Below, one piece after another: positions 17,767 to 25,746 of a DNA stretch of 54,096 nt. Each line of letters begins with the position of its first letter. Within the stretch, counting starts at the first letter, position 1. The stretch is from Paenibacillus sp. (GTDB taxonomy: Bacteria; Bacillota; Bacilli; Paenibacillales; YIM-B00363). The DNA is taken from contig NZ_JAPSKE010000029.1 of assembly GCF_031177825.1 (NCBI RefSeq), positions 1 to 54,096 of the forward strand. Reading direction: 5' to 3'. Below the pieces are notes generated by a model that was given only the letters and a program-made list of their open reading frames with translations, did no database searches and was not told the DNA's origin. Both the position numbers and the translations under genes were made by a program.

Positions 17767-19659
17767 TTGTCTAACAGAATTAGAGGAATTGCGAATATGG
17801 AGCGGTTCGACTTGCTGCCGGTGCTGCGCGACGGCGTGCAAGTGCGTTACGAAGGCAGCATCGACAAGCAAGGACGTAACGCGGATTGGGACTGGTGGCT
17901 GTATCGGGAGCGCGAAGAGTGGGTCATCTTCGACGTCGACGGGCCGGGCTGCATTTACAACTTCGTGCAGCACCGGTATCCGGAAAGCCGCGAGCCGACG
18001 TTCCGGTTTTATTTCGACGGCGAGGAGGCGCCTCGTTTCGAAATCAAGCCTTCGGAGTTCGGAAGCAAGGTTCCGTTCGTCTCGCCGCTCGCGGACGCTT
18101 ATCTCGGACCTGAGGACAACGGCCGGGGGCCGATCCGCGTCGTGCGCAGCTTCGTGCCGATGCCGTTCGCGAAGTCGTGCAGGGTGACGACGGACCTCCA
18201 ATTGAAGGGGCCGAACAAGGGCGATGGCGGCTGGGGCCACATCGCGTACCATGCTTACGATACGGCCGACGAAATCCGCACGTTCACGGGGACGGAATCG
18301 TACGACCGCTTGCTGGAGATATGGAGGAACGTCGGCTCGGACCCGAAGCCGCCGGCGCCGTCCGACGCGCACGCGGCGGAGCGTCTCGAGCTGCGCCCCG
18401 GCGAATCGGCGACCGTGCTCGAGGAGCGGGGGCCGGGCAGCGTGGTGGCGATCGTCGCGGAGCTTGCGGACGGCAAGCGGGATGATCTAATGAATGTATG
18501 GATACGGGCGATCTGGGACGATCATGCGGAGGCGGACGTGGAATGCCCGATCGGTGTCTTCTTCGCGAACGAGCTCGGGATTCACCCCGTCGGCGTGCTG
18601 TCGCACGGGCGTCGGCCGGACGGGACGTTCTACCATTACTTCCCGATGCCGTATTGGCGAAGCGCCCGCATCGAACTCATCAACAAAGGCGAGCAGCCCG
18701 TAACGTTCGCCCGTTGGGAGACGCGCACGACGACGGCGAGGAATGCGCTGTACGAAGAAGGCCGAGCGGGTTACTTCCGATCGACGCCTTATTATCGCGC
18801 CAAGGCGACGCATGGGGCGGACAGCATCATCGGGCGGATTGCCGGACGCGGTCATCTCGTGGCGGGGCATGTGACCGGGGTGACGCGGAAGCCGGGGCTG
18901 ATCAGCTGCGAAGGCGACGTGCGCGTCCACATCGACGGCATCGCGACGCCGCAGGTGGAGAGCGACGGTTCGGAGAGCTGGGTATGCTACGGTTGGGGAT
19001 TTCCGACGCCGCCGGAGATGAATCCGTCCAGCGCGTACGACGGTCTTCCAGACAATCCGTGGTCGATGGTCCGGCTGTGCAGCGGAGATTGGTATCCGTT
19101 CCGGTCCGAGCTCGTCTTCGGCATCGAAGCCGGCGAATTCAACAACCAATACATTCGTCATTCAGGCGCGCTGTTTTATTACGGCGTCGACGAGCCGGGC
19201 TTGACTCTCACCGACGAACTCGATGTCGGCAATCCGGCGTCCGAGGGAATACATTCGTATCGAACGTCGGGGAGCCGGGGGTATTATACGTTGGAATCGT
19301 ATTACGAAGGCGACGACGATCATCGGTCGATCCGCGATACGGGCCACGAGACCGAAGGCTGGAGCGAGTTCGTGGCGACCGTTCATCCGGACAACGCCGG
19401 CGTCAGACTCCGCAGAAGATCCGACCAGGCGACCGGGCGGCAGAAGGCGAACGTTTATGTCGACGGCGCGCTCGTGACGGAGCGCAGCTGGTACGCGGCG
19501 GATCGCAATCCGTACAAGCGGTGGCTGGAGGACGAGTTCGACATTCCGGCCGCTTACACGTCGGGGAAGGGCGAGATTACGGTTCGTCTGGAGTACGTGC
19601 AAGCCGGCGAGACGCGGGCGTGGAACGAATTTTACTACTGGATTTATTCTTTGAAATAA
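17767..19659 (+). CDS. GH172 (DUF2961) glycoside hydrolase-like protein
   Basis: The N-terminal half (about 15-370) has the DUF2961 pattern: NADWDWWLYREREEWVIFDVDGPGCIYNF, then FRFYFDGEEAPRFE and HYFPMPYWRSARIELIN. DUF2961 proteins are now placed in family GH172, which includes difructose-anhydride and D-arabinofuranoside-active enzymes. The C-terminal half (about 400-630) is a second beta-rich domain (SRGYYTLESYYEG). No signal peptide is seen, so it probably acts inside the cell. I chose TTG 17767 because CGGAGGTTG lies 7 to 8 bases upstream, giving 630 residues; ATG 17734 has no ribosome binding site. Monocistronic, with its own promoter and operator. Substrate unknown. Confidence 0.82.
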   Translation: MSNRIRGIANMERFDLLPVLRDGVQVRYEGSIDKQGRNADWDWWLYREREEWVIFDVDGPGCIYNFVQHRYPESREPTFRFYFDGEEAPRFEIKPSEFGSKVPFVSPLADAYLGPEDNGRGPIRVVRSFVPMPFAKSCRVTTDLQLKGPNKGDGGWGHIAYHAYDTADEIRTFTGTESYDRLLEIWRNVGSDPKPPAPSDAHAAERLELRPGESATVLEERGPGSVVAIVAELADGKRDDLMNVWIRAIWDDHAEADVECPIGVFFANELGIHPVGVLSHGRRPDGTFYHYFPMPYWRSARIELINKGEQPVTFARWETRTTTARNALYEEGRAGYFRSTPYYRAKATHGADSIIGRIAGRGHLVAGHVTGVTRKPGLISCEGDVRVHIDGIATPQVESDGSESWVCYGWGFPTPPEMNPSSAYDGLPDNPWSMVRLCSGDWYPFRSELVFGIEAGEFNNQYIRHSGALFYYGVDEPGLTLTDELDVGNPASEGIHSYRTSGSRGYYTLESYYEGDDDHRSIRDTGHETEGWSEFVATVHPDNAGVRLRRRSDQATGRQKANVYVDGALVTERSWYAADRNPYKRWLEDEFDIPAAYTSGKGEITVRLEYVQAGETRAWNEFYYWIYSLK

Positions 19660-19672
19660 GCCCGACGGAACA

Positions 19673-19706
19673 ACAGCCATGACGGCTTCGTCATGGCTGT
19701 AGCTTT
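19673..19706 (+). terminator. Intrinsic terminator after the GH172 gene
   Basis: ACAGCCATGACG and CGTCATGGCTGT pair perfectly around a 4-base loop and are followed by AGCTTTTT. The stop codon of the convergent threonine synthase-like gene lies within the stem. Confidence 0.9.
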
Positions 19707-20887
19707 TTCCATTCCTCGTACGTTCGGACTTCGGGCAACGCGCGCCCGCCCGTCGGCCAGTATTTCATCGCATGCGACGTGTTGAACAACACGACTTCTT
19801 CGTCGGGACCGATCCAGCCGCGGTCGAGCAGAACGGCGAGGCCCGCCCACGTGGCGGCGCCTTCCGGAGAAGACGACACACCGAATTTGCCCATGGCGGC
19901 TTGTGCGGCGCGAATGTCGTCCGCGCTTACCTCGACGGCCGTTCCGCCCGTCTCTTGCAAGATCCGCACGAGCAATTGCCCGTCCGGCGGGTTCGGCACG
20001 CGCATTCCGGTCGGCGTAGATTCGACGGCCCCTTCCGAGCCGCTCCGTCCCGACATCGCCCGCACGATCGGGGCGCATCCGGACTCTTGCACGGCGACGA
20101 TCCGCGGCAGCTTCCCGTCGATCCACCCCAACTCCCGCAATTGCCGGAAGGCGCTCCACATCCCGATAATGCCGGAGCCGCCCCCGGTCGGATAAACGAT
20201 CACGTCGGGCAGCTTCCAGCCCAACTGTTCGGCGAGCTCGAGTCCCATCGTCTTCTTGCCTTCCGCCCTGCCCGGCTCCCGAAGCGTGCCGACGTGATGC
20301 CAGCCCTGCTCCGCCTTCCCGTCCAGAATAATATTCCCGGCATCGTGAATGAACCCATCGACCAGCGTCGTATGCGCGCCGTAATGCACGCATTCCTCCG
20401 CGATCATCCAAGGGCAATCCTTCGGCAGGAACGCATAAGCTTCCATTCCCGCGCGAGCGGCGTACGCGGCGAGGGCGGAAGCCGCGTTGCCGTTGGAGTT
20501 GACGGCGACCTTACGGACGCCGTATTCGCGGGCGACCGACAGCGCCGCGGACATCCCTCTCGCCTTGAAGCTGCCGGTCGGGTTTTGCTCCTCGCGCTTC
20601 ACCCACAGCTTCCCGAGCGGCAGCGTCCGTTCCGCCGCGTTCAGACGAAGGAGCGGCGTCCAGCCTTCGCCGAGCGACACGATACACTCCGGGTTCGATA
20701 CCGGCAACAACTCCGCGTACCTCCACATCGAAGCGGGCCGCGCGCGCAGGGCGGCCTTCGTCATGTCGCGGGCCGCTCGTTCCAGATCGTACTCCACTAA
20801 TAACGTACCGCCGCACGCGCATTTCGTCTCCCGCAGCCCGAACGGGGTTTGCGCCGAGCAGACGCAACATCGAAACCAGAAATTCAT
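19691..20887 (-). CDS. Threonine synthase-like PLP enzyme
   Basis: The 398-residue protein has an N-terminal zinc-ribbon (C7/C10 and C23/C25), then a fold-type II PLP domain with the cofactor lysine K108 in NPTGSFKARG, the SNGNAASALAAYAARAG phosphate and carboxylate region, and the Gly-rich PTGGGSGIIGMWSAF loop. This layout matches the zinc-ribbon threonine synthases that convert O-phosphohomoserine to threonine, but neighbouring threonine genes (hom, thrB) are absent, and related enzymes act on other phospho-amino acids. It may be a second copy with another role (inference). It is divergent from panD over a 174-bp gap. Confidence 0.85.
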   Translation of the reverse strand: MNFWFRCCVCSAQTPFGLRETKCACGGTLLVEYDLERAARDMTKAALRARPASMWRYAELLPVSNPECIVSLGEGWTPLLRLNAAERTLPLGKLWVKREEQNPTGSFKARGMSAALSVAREYGVRKVAVNSNGNAASALAAYAARAGMEAYAFLPKDCPWMIAEECVHYGAHTTLVDGFIHDAGNIILDGKAEQGWHHVGTLREPGRAEGKKTMGLELAEQLGWKLPDVIVYPTGGGSGIIGMWSAFRQLRELGWIDGKLPRIVAVQESGCAPIVRAMSGRSGSEGAVESTPTGMRVPNPPDGQLLVRILQETGGTAVEVSADDIRAAQAAMGKFGVSSSPEGAATWAGLAVLLDRGWIGPDEEVVLFNTSHAMKYWPTGGRALPEVRTYEEWKKLQP

Positions 20888-21061
20888 GTCATCCTCCCAT
20901 TCTTCTTCCCGTCGTACGGTAGATTATGAGAATCCGCGGCGATGGGGCAGGGTGTCTGACGATATGGGGAAACAATTTGCCGTTCCGCCCAAGTCCGTCT
21001 CCGCGCCGAATCATAGGTTGATGTATGTGGGGAAGCGACGAGTGTCGGAAGGGAGCTAACG

Positions 21062-21472
21062 ATGTTACGGTTAATGTGTAAGGGGAAAATTCATCGGGCG
21101 ACAGTGACGGAAGCGAACCTCGATTACGTCGGCAGCATTACGATCGATGCCGCATTGATGAAGGCGGCGAAAATTACGCCGTACGAGATGGTTCAAGTGA
21201 CGAGCTTGCGCAACGCCACCCGCTGGAAGACGTACGCGCTTCCGGGAGGAGAATGTACGGGGAAAATTTGCTTGAACGGACCGCCCGCCCATCTGTTTCA
21301 GCCCGGCGATATGGTCATTATTTTAAGCTTGGGATTGTTCGACGAGAGAGAAGTAGAGCGGCTCGTGCCGCGGGTCGTCTTCGTGGATCGCAACAATCGC
21401 ATCACCGCATGCGTCGAGCACCCGTTGTACGACGAATCGGGGGAAGTGAACTGGGATGCGTTACAGCCGTAG
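21062..21472 (+). CDS. panD: Aspartate 1-decarboxylase
   Basis: PanD makes beta-alanine from L-aspartate for pantothenate and CoA synthesis. The proenzyme cleaves itself between G24 and S25 (DYVGSITID) to form the pyruvoyl group; both residues and K9 (KGKIHRA) are present. Y58-type and N72-type active-site surroundings are seen in TYALPGGECTGKICLNGPPAH. Its 136 residues fit the usual 120-140. The RBS is GGAAGGGAG. panB and panC are not adjacent; instead its last 17 bases overlap an ATP-grasp gene. Confidence 0.95.
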   Translation: MLRLMCKGKIHRATVTEANLDYVGSITIDAALMKAAKITPYEMVQVTSLRNATRWKTYALPGGECTGKICLNGPPAHLFQPGDMVIILSLGLFDEREVERLVPRVVFVDRNNRITACVEHPLYDESGEVNWDALQP

Positions 21473-22211
21473 CAAATACTGGAAGCATAGGGCGATGATG
21501 AAGTCCGCCGCGCTGGCGCCGAGTTTGCCGGAGACGCGCAGATGTAGCCGCGACGCGTTCCGGTCCATGCTGGAACGGCACCGCCATGTCATCGTGAAGC
21601 CGGTCGGCGGCTGGGGCGGGGATGGGGTCGTGTCCGTCTCGACCGAGGGAGACGGACGGTATGAGGTTCGCAGCGGCAAGTCTCGGAGAACGTTCGAAGG
21701 GACGGATTCCGCCTATACGTATCTACGAAGACTGTCCAAGGGGAGAAGCCACATCGTGCAGCAAAGAATCCCGCTGGCGACCGTGAACGGCAAGCCGTTC
21801 GACCTTCGCGTGATGGTCCAGCGGAAGAAAGGTTCGCCGTGGGTCGTAACCGGCAAGCTGGCGAAGGTCGCGGGCCCCGGCTTCCTCATCACGAACGTCC
21901 GGCGCAGCGGCGGGAGGGTGATTTCGTACGCCGCCGCGTTCCGGCGTTCCAACCTTCGGGGCGCGTCCATGACCGAGACGGAGCGGCGCATCGACGCCTT
22001 GGCAGTGGCCGCCGCGGAACAACTGGAACGATATTACCCGGTTCGCGTCTGCGGACTGGACGTCGGCTTGGACGATAAGGGCGGGGTGTGGATTATCGAA
22101 GCGAATTTCACCCCGTATAACGGTCTGTTCCTGAAGCTTAAAGATCGTTCGATGTACCGGCGAATAATGGCCTACGCGAAGCAGGACAACCGGAAGGGAA
22201 CGAAGAAGTAA
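21456..22211 (+). CDS. YheC/YheD-like ATP-grasp protein
   Basis: This 251-residue protein matches the ATP-grasp domain of the YheC/YheD endospore coat-associated family: HRHVIVKPVGGWGGDGVVSV (ATP-binding lysine and Gly-rich loop), IVQQRIPLATVNGKPFDLRVMVQR, and the metal-site end VGLDDKGGVWIIEANFTPYNG. It is shorter than YheC/D (about 360-450) because it lacks their N-terminal region. The gene overlaps panD by 17 bases, so translation is probably coupled. ATP-grasp enzymes join a carboxylate to an amine, so a link to beta-alanine is possible but unproven; a spore role is the default. Confidence 0.8.
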   Translation: MRYSRSKYWKHRAMMKSAALAPSLPETRRCSRDAFRSMLERHRHVIVKPVGGWGGDGVVSVSTEGDGRYEVRSGKSRRTFEGTDSAYTYLRRLSKGRSHIVQQRIPLATVNGKPFDLRVMVQRKKGSPWVVTGKLAKVAGPGFLITNVRRSGGRVISYAAAFRRSNLRGASMTETERRIDALAVAAAEQLERYYPVRVCGLDVGLDDKGGVWIIEANFTPYNGLFLKLKDRSMYRRIMAYAKQDNRKGTKK

Positions 22212-22217
22212 TATATT

Positions 22218-22258
22218 GGGAAAACGCTGCGCCGTTGTCCGGACGGCGCTTTCCCTTG
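22218..22258 (+). terminator. Intrinsic terminator after the ATP-grasp gene
   Basis: GGGAAA/TTTCCC and GCGCCGT/ACGGCGC form a two-part stem around TGTCCGG, followed by TTGTA. Confidence 0.65.
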
Positions 22259-22284
22259 TACATAAAATATTTAATAAGGAGACG

Positions 22285-23361
22285 ATGAACGCCATGCATA
22301 TTCGCATGTTGAAGGGCAGGGAGCTTTCGGACGCGGCAGCCCTCTCCGACCGGATCTTTCGGGAACCGGGCCAATCTTCGATGGCCGACGCCTTCCCTTA
22401 CATTTTCTCGAACGCGATCCGGAGCGTATCGTACGGTGCGTTCGACGGGGACAAGCTCGTCTCCTTCTTCGGTCTCGTCCCGTGGATCGTCCGCGTCGGC
22501 GAAGCGCGGGTTCAGGCGTTCTCGATCGGCTCCGTCTGCACGGATCCGGCGTATCAGGGACAAGGCCACGCCTCTAGCATTCTAGACGAAGTCATCGCGT
22601 TCGCGGATCGCTCGGGCGCGTCGCTGCTCTTCGTGTCGGGCTCTCGTTCCTTGTATACGCGGGCGCATTGTTACCCGTTCGGACGCGTTCGGCGCTACAC
22701 GGTATCGGCGGATACCGCGTCCCGATTGGCCGCGTCGGGAGCGGGTGCCGCGTCGATCGACGTACGCGAAGCCGATCCGTCCGACCTATTCGCCCTGCAC
22801 GCGGCAGCCGCCGCGATGCCCGTCCGCTACGAAGCCGACGTCAATGGCATAGGTACGCTCCTGAAGGCGGAGGCGTTCGCCAGCGTCATCAAGGCGAAGC
22901 AGCGCGTATTCGTCGCCGAAGCCGCGGACGGAATCCAAGCCTTCGCGGTCGTCGCTTTCCGCGCGGAGCGTGCCACGGTGTTGGAATGGGCCGGCCCGGC
23001 GGGGTCGGTCGCGCCGCTGCTCGGGGCTTGCGCGTCCCAACCGGAGACGACCGCGCTTGAAGTACCGGTGCAGGCGCACGAAACCGCGCTGCGCGAGGCG
23101 CTGGACGCGGCAGGGGCGGCCGCGACCGACGAGAACAACCAGGGGACCGTGCGGATTCTGAACGCAGACCGGTTGTTTCTTCAGCTGGAGCCATGGCTTA
23201 GAGGTAAGTCGTTGGAGCGGGAGTCGCTGTCTCCCGAGCAGCTCGTCGCCGCTTGCTTCGGACGCGTCGACGCGTCCGATTCCGAATCGGCGGCGCACGC
23301 GGCGCCGCGTGCGTGGGAGCCGGTTCCGCTACCCTATACGGGAGGTTTGTACTTCATATGA
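22285..23361 (+). CDS. GNAT-family N-acetyltransferase
   Basis: The 358-residue protein has an N-terminal GNAT domain (about 1-150) with the acetyl-CoA loop VCTDPAYQGQGHASSILDEV (Q-x-x-G-x-G/A) and a second, weakly GNAT-like half, as in the two-domain Eis-like group. The acceptor is unknown. AAGGAG lies only 3 bases before ATG 22285 and 12 bases before ATG 22294, so either may be used; ATG 22216 lies in the upstream terminator. Its stop overlaps the next start as ATGA, so the pair is translationally coupled. Confidence 0.8.
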   Translation: MNAMHIRMLKGRELSDAAALSDRIFREPGQSSMADAFPYIFSNAIRSVSYGAFDGDKLVSFFGLVPWIVRVGEARVQAFSIGSVCTDPAYQGQGHASSILDEVIAFADRSGASLLFVSGSRSLYTRAHCYPFGRVRRYTVSADTASRLAASGAGAASIDVREADPSDLFALHAAAAAMPVRYEADVNGIGTLLKAEAFASVIKAKQRVFVAEAADGIQAFAVVAFRAERATVLEWAGPAGSVAPLLGACASQPETTALEVPVQAHETALREALDAAGAAATDENNQGTVRILNADRLFLQLEPWLRGKSLERESLSPEQLVAACFGRVDASDSESAAHAAPRAWEPVPLPYTGGLYFI

Positions 23362-24254
23362 AACTTGGCATGATCGGATTGGATACGTCGCATTGTACGG
23401 CGTTCGCGGAGCTGCTTCATGACGCGAACCATGCGTATTACGTGCCCGGCGCCACGGTCGCCGTCGCGTTCCCGGGCGGTTCGCCGGACATCGAATTAAG
23501 CCGGACGCGCGTCGGCGGATTTACCGAACGGCTCGCCGGCGAATTCGGCGTGAAGATCGTCGACTCGCCGGTCCGCGTGGCCGAGGAGGCCGACGCGATT
23601 CTTATCGAGGCGATGGATGGGCGCGCCCATCTCTCGCTCTTCCGAGAGATCGCCCATTACGGCAAGCCGGTGTTCATCGACAAGCCGCTCGCCGTTCGCT
23701 CGGAAGATGCCCTGGCGATCCGCGATCTGGCGGCTGCGCACGGCGTGCCGCTCATGAGCGGCTCCTCGCTGCGGTTTTCCGGTGCGGTCCAGGAAGCGCT
23801 GGACGGCGTCGGCGGACGGGAGAAAGTCATCGGCGCGGACTGCTTCGGACCGATGGCGATCGAACCTTCCCAGCCGGGGTGGTTTTGGTACGGCATCCAC
23901 ACGGTCGAGATGCTCTACGCGGCGATGGGGCCCGGCTGCGTGCGGGTGACGGCGTCCGTCAGCGCCGATCACGACGTCGCCGTCGGGGAGTGGCGCGACG
24001 GCCGAATCGGCATCGCCCGCGGCAACCGAAGCGGCAATTACGGCTTCGGCGCGGCAATACACGGGATAGAAGCGACCCGGTACGCCGACGTCAGCGCGTA
24101 CGCCAAGCCGTTCTATGCCAGTCTCGTCGAACGCATCGTCGAGTTTTGCCGGACCGGCGAGCCCGCCGTGCCGATCGACGAGACGGTGGAAATCATCCGG
24201 TTCATGGAAGCGGCGAACGAAAGCAGGGAAACCGGGAAACCGGTGGTCCTATAA
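23358..24254 (+). CDS. Gfo/Idh/MocA-family oxidoreductase
   Basis: The 298-residue protein opens with a Rossmann fold (KLGMIGLDTSHCTAFAELL), lacks a strict GxGxxG, and has VFIDKPLAVRSEDALAIRDLA, the Gfo/Idh/MocA equivalent of the EKP motif whose Lys is catalytic. YGIHTVEMLYAAMGPG contains the family's conserved His region. Members are NAD(P)-dependent dehydrogenases or C3-keto glycoside hydrolysing enzymes acting on sugars or inositols. Start 23358 overlaps the GNAT stop by 4 bases and has GGGAGG upstream. Confidence 0.85.
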   Translation: MKLGMIGLDTSHCTAFAELLHDANHAYYVPGATVAVAFPGGSPDIELSRTRVGGFTERLAGEFGVKIVDSPVRVAEEADAILIEAMDGRAHLSLFREIAHYGKPVFIDKPLAVRSEDALAIRDLAAAHGVPLMSGSSLRFSGAVQEALDGVGGREKVIGADCFGPMAIEPSQPGWFWYGIHTVEMLYAAMGPGCVRVTASVSADHDVAVGEWRDGRIGIARGNRSGNYGFGAAIHGIEATRYADVSAYAKPFYASLVERIVEFCRTGEPAVPIDETVEIIRFMEAANESRETGKPVVL

Positions 24255-24260
24255 AGGTTC

Positions 24261-24301
24261 AGGAGCGTTCGGGAGCGGCAATCCCGACGCTCCTTTTTCT
24301 T
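24261..24301 (+). terminator. Intrinsic terminator after the Gfo/Idh/MocA gene
   Basis: AGGAGCGTTCGGGA pairs with TCCCGACGCTCCT (one bulge) around GCGGCAA and ends in a T-run. Confidence 0.9.
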
Positions 24302-24332
24302 TGCCGGGGAGGGGGAATTGGGTTTCTCAGCG

Positions 24333-24362
24333 CCTTTCCAACCTGATTTCGTCTGCTCAGGG
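24333..24362. repeat. Left end repeat of the IS1595-like element
   Basis: This 30-bp arm matches the arm starting at 53446 at 24 of 30 positions, including AACCTGATTTC and CTCAGGG, and pairs with the arm at 25083-25109. Confidence 0.65.
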
Positions 24363-24365
24363 AAA

Positions 24366-25010
24366 TTAGGCAGCTTGCACGGAAAAATAGGTCTGGGCGT
24401 CTTTAAAACACAGTCCGTACCAGCTGTAGCGTAACGATGTGCCGCTCGCGCCGGCGTTCCAACGGAAGCAGAACTCGTCGAGGTAGCTCTGGAGGTACTT
24501 CGTGCCGACGCCGTTGAACAGCCGGTTCATCCAGCTGCGAGCTTCCAGAATGCAGTCCCGCAGCGGGCTACGGTGCATTCGGTCGGAATTCAGCCGATGG
24601 GGCAGGGAAGATGAAATATACTTAGGCGCCAAAAAAAGATGCCCGGTATGTACAGTTCCCTGCAGCTTGAAGGCGTCTTCGACTTCTCCGATCGCTTGCC
24701 GGAATTTGCGCAGCATAAGCCACGCGGTTTTATGCTTAACGTCAATGAGGGCGGCAAGCCGCTTCGCGTTCACGCCGTTCGTAGAGGCGAGCAGTTCGAT
24801 GGCCGCGGCCCACTTGGCGAGCGGCGTGCGCGTCTTGGCCATGACGGTGCCGGCCGTCACGGACGTCTGATGGCCGCACAGGCGGCATTCATAGAGCGGG
24901 AGGTGCCGCGTCGAGATCGTATAATACGCCCCGTACCCGCAGCTCGGGCAGGAAAATCCGTTCGGCCACCGCCGCCGAAAAAACAACGCCACCTGTTCCG
25001 CTTGATCCAT
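24366..25010 (-). CDS. IS1595-like transposase-related protein, apparently without DDE core
   Basis: The 214-residue protein has a zinc ribbon (CPSCG...CRLCGHQTSVTAGTVMAKTRTPLAKWAAAIELL) and a helix-turn-helix (NAKRLAALIDVKHKTAWLMLRKFRQAIG), as in IS1595-family transposases, and it ends with their C-terminal pattern (GTKYLQSYLDEFCFRWNAG). The stretch that normally holds the catalytic Asp residues (VEVDE and FxDxxxAY) is missing: LQGTVHTGHLF jumps directly to the tail. It may therefore bind DNA but not cut it alone. ATG 25010 was chosen because AAAAGGAGGCG lies upstream; the longer frame has no ribosome binding site. It sits inside an inverted-repeat-bounded unit. Confidence 0.75.
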   Translation of the reverse strand: MDQAEQVALFFRRRWPNGFSCPSCGYGAYYTISTRHLPLYECRLCGHQTSVTAGTVMAKTRTPLAKWAAAIELLASTNGVNAKRLAALIDVKHKTAWLMLRKFRQAIGEVEDAFKLQGTVHTGHLFLAPKYISSSLPHRLNSDRMHRSPLRDCILEARSWMNRLFNGVGTKYLQSYLDEFCFRWNAGASGTSLRYSWYGLCFKDAQTYFSVQAA

Positions 25011-25082
25011 GAACTGCGCCTCCTTTTCTCTATTATACAGAACATACATTCGCATATCAACAGAGAAATTCGAGCTCATCCT

Positions 25083-25109
25083 CCTGACTAGAGGAATCAC
25101 CTTAGAAAG
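25083..25109. repeat. Right end repeat of the IS1595-like element
   Basis: CCTGACTAGAGG followed by AATCACCTTAGAAAG. The last 15 bases are identical to 53597-53611 near the end of the window. Confidence 0.65.
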
Positions 25110-25174
25110 TGCCGAGGAGGGGGAAGGGGAAGAGGCCGCCCCGGCAGGCGCGAGAGAAGAGAAGGGTTCCCGGA

Positions 25175-25206
25175 AAAGGAAAAGCCCCCTCCAGGGGGAG
25201 GGGGCC
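25175..25206 (-). terminator. Intrinsic terminator for the minus-strand ferritin-like gene
   Basis: On the minus strand GGCCCCCTCC and GGAGGGGGC pair and are followed by TTTTCCTTTTCC, about 20 bases after the stop codon at 25225. Confidence 0.85.
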
Positions 25207-25224
25207 GCGAGTCGAAGCGGGAGG

Positions 25225-25680
25225 TTACCGCGACGGGGCGGGTTCCCGTTTTCCAAGGCGTTCTTGAATTTGCTCTACATGGCGGTGGTCTTCGTCCAAG
25301 ATTTCGTCGATCAGCTTCGCGCTCGCCGCGTCGAGTTCGCCTTCCACGATATCGTGCGAGACGTGAATGCCGTATTTATGCTCGCCTTTATAGGCCTGCG
25401 ACAAAATCTCCTCGGTCGTCCGGGGCTCCCGCCGCAGCTGCGACATCCATTCCTCGACCCGGCCCGCGATGCTGACGTCGTTCGCGGCTTGCCCGCCTAA
25501 ATCCTGAATCCGCTTCGCCACTCGCGCCGCTTGATCTTTCGTAGAAGCTTGCAGATGCTGCAGGAAATCTTTCAACGCCTCGTCGCTCGCTTGATGGATC
25601 AGGTGCTCGTATTGTCGAATTCCCATATAACGTCCTTGCAAAAATTCATTCAGATGCTTGATCGTCTTCGCTTTGTCCAT
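25225..25680 (-). CDS. DUF2383/ferritin-like domain protein
   Basis: The 151-residue protein is almost all helix and matches the ferritin-like DUF2383 group: HLNEFLQGRYMGIRQYEHLI, then EALKDFLQHLQASTKDQAARVAKRIQDLGG and HKYGIHVSHDIVEGELDAASAKLIDEILDEDHRHVEQI. Glu and His residues spaced along the helices could bind a di-iron site, although the exact ExxH ligands cannot be fixed by eye. Related genes are often expressed in sporulating or stressed cells. GGAGGAG precedes the ATG. It follows the sigma factor gene by 66 bp and could belong to its regulon or transcript. Confidence 0.72.
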   Translation of the reverse strand: MDKAKTIKHLNEFLQGRYMGIRQYEHLIHQASDEALKDFLQHLQASTKDQAARVAKRIQDLGGQAANDVSIAGRVEEWMSQLRREPRTTEEILSQAYKGEHKYGIHVSHDIVEGELDAASAKLIDEILDEDHRHVEQIQERLGKREPAPSR

Positions 25681-25746
25681 CGTCGCGCTCCTCCGTCGTA
25701 GTTACCATATTTTAACCCAAAGTCCGCAATCTACTCCGGGAGGGCT

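Larger units (their letters stand above)
24333..25109 (-). mobile_element. Compact IS1595-like element with imperfect terminal inverted repeats
   Basis: A 777-bp unit carries one minus-strand transposase-like gene that nearly fills it (stop 5 bases from one end, start 73 bases from the other). The ends are imperfect inverted repeats of about 27 bp: CCTTTCCAACCTGATTTC at 24333 and, read on the other strand, CTTTCTAAGGTGATTCC ending at 25109. The same repeat family recurs at 53441-53613. No target duplication could be fixed. Confidence 0.6.
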
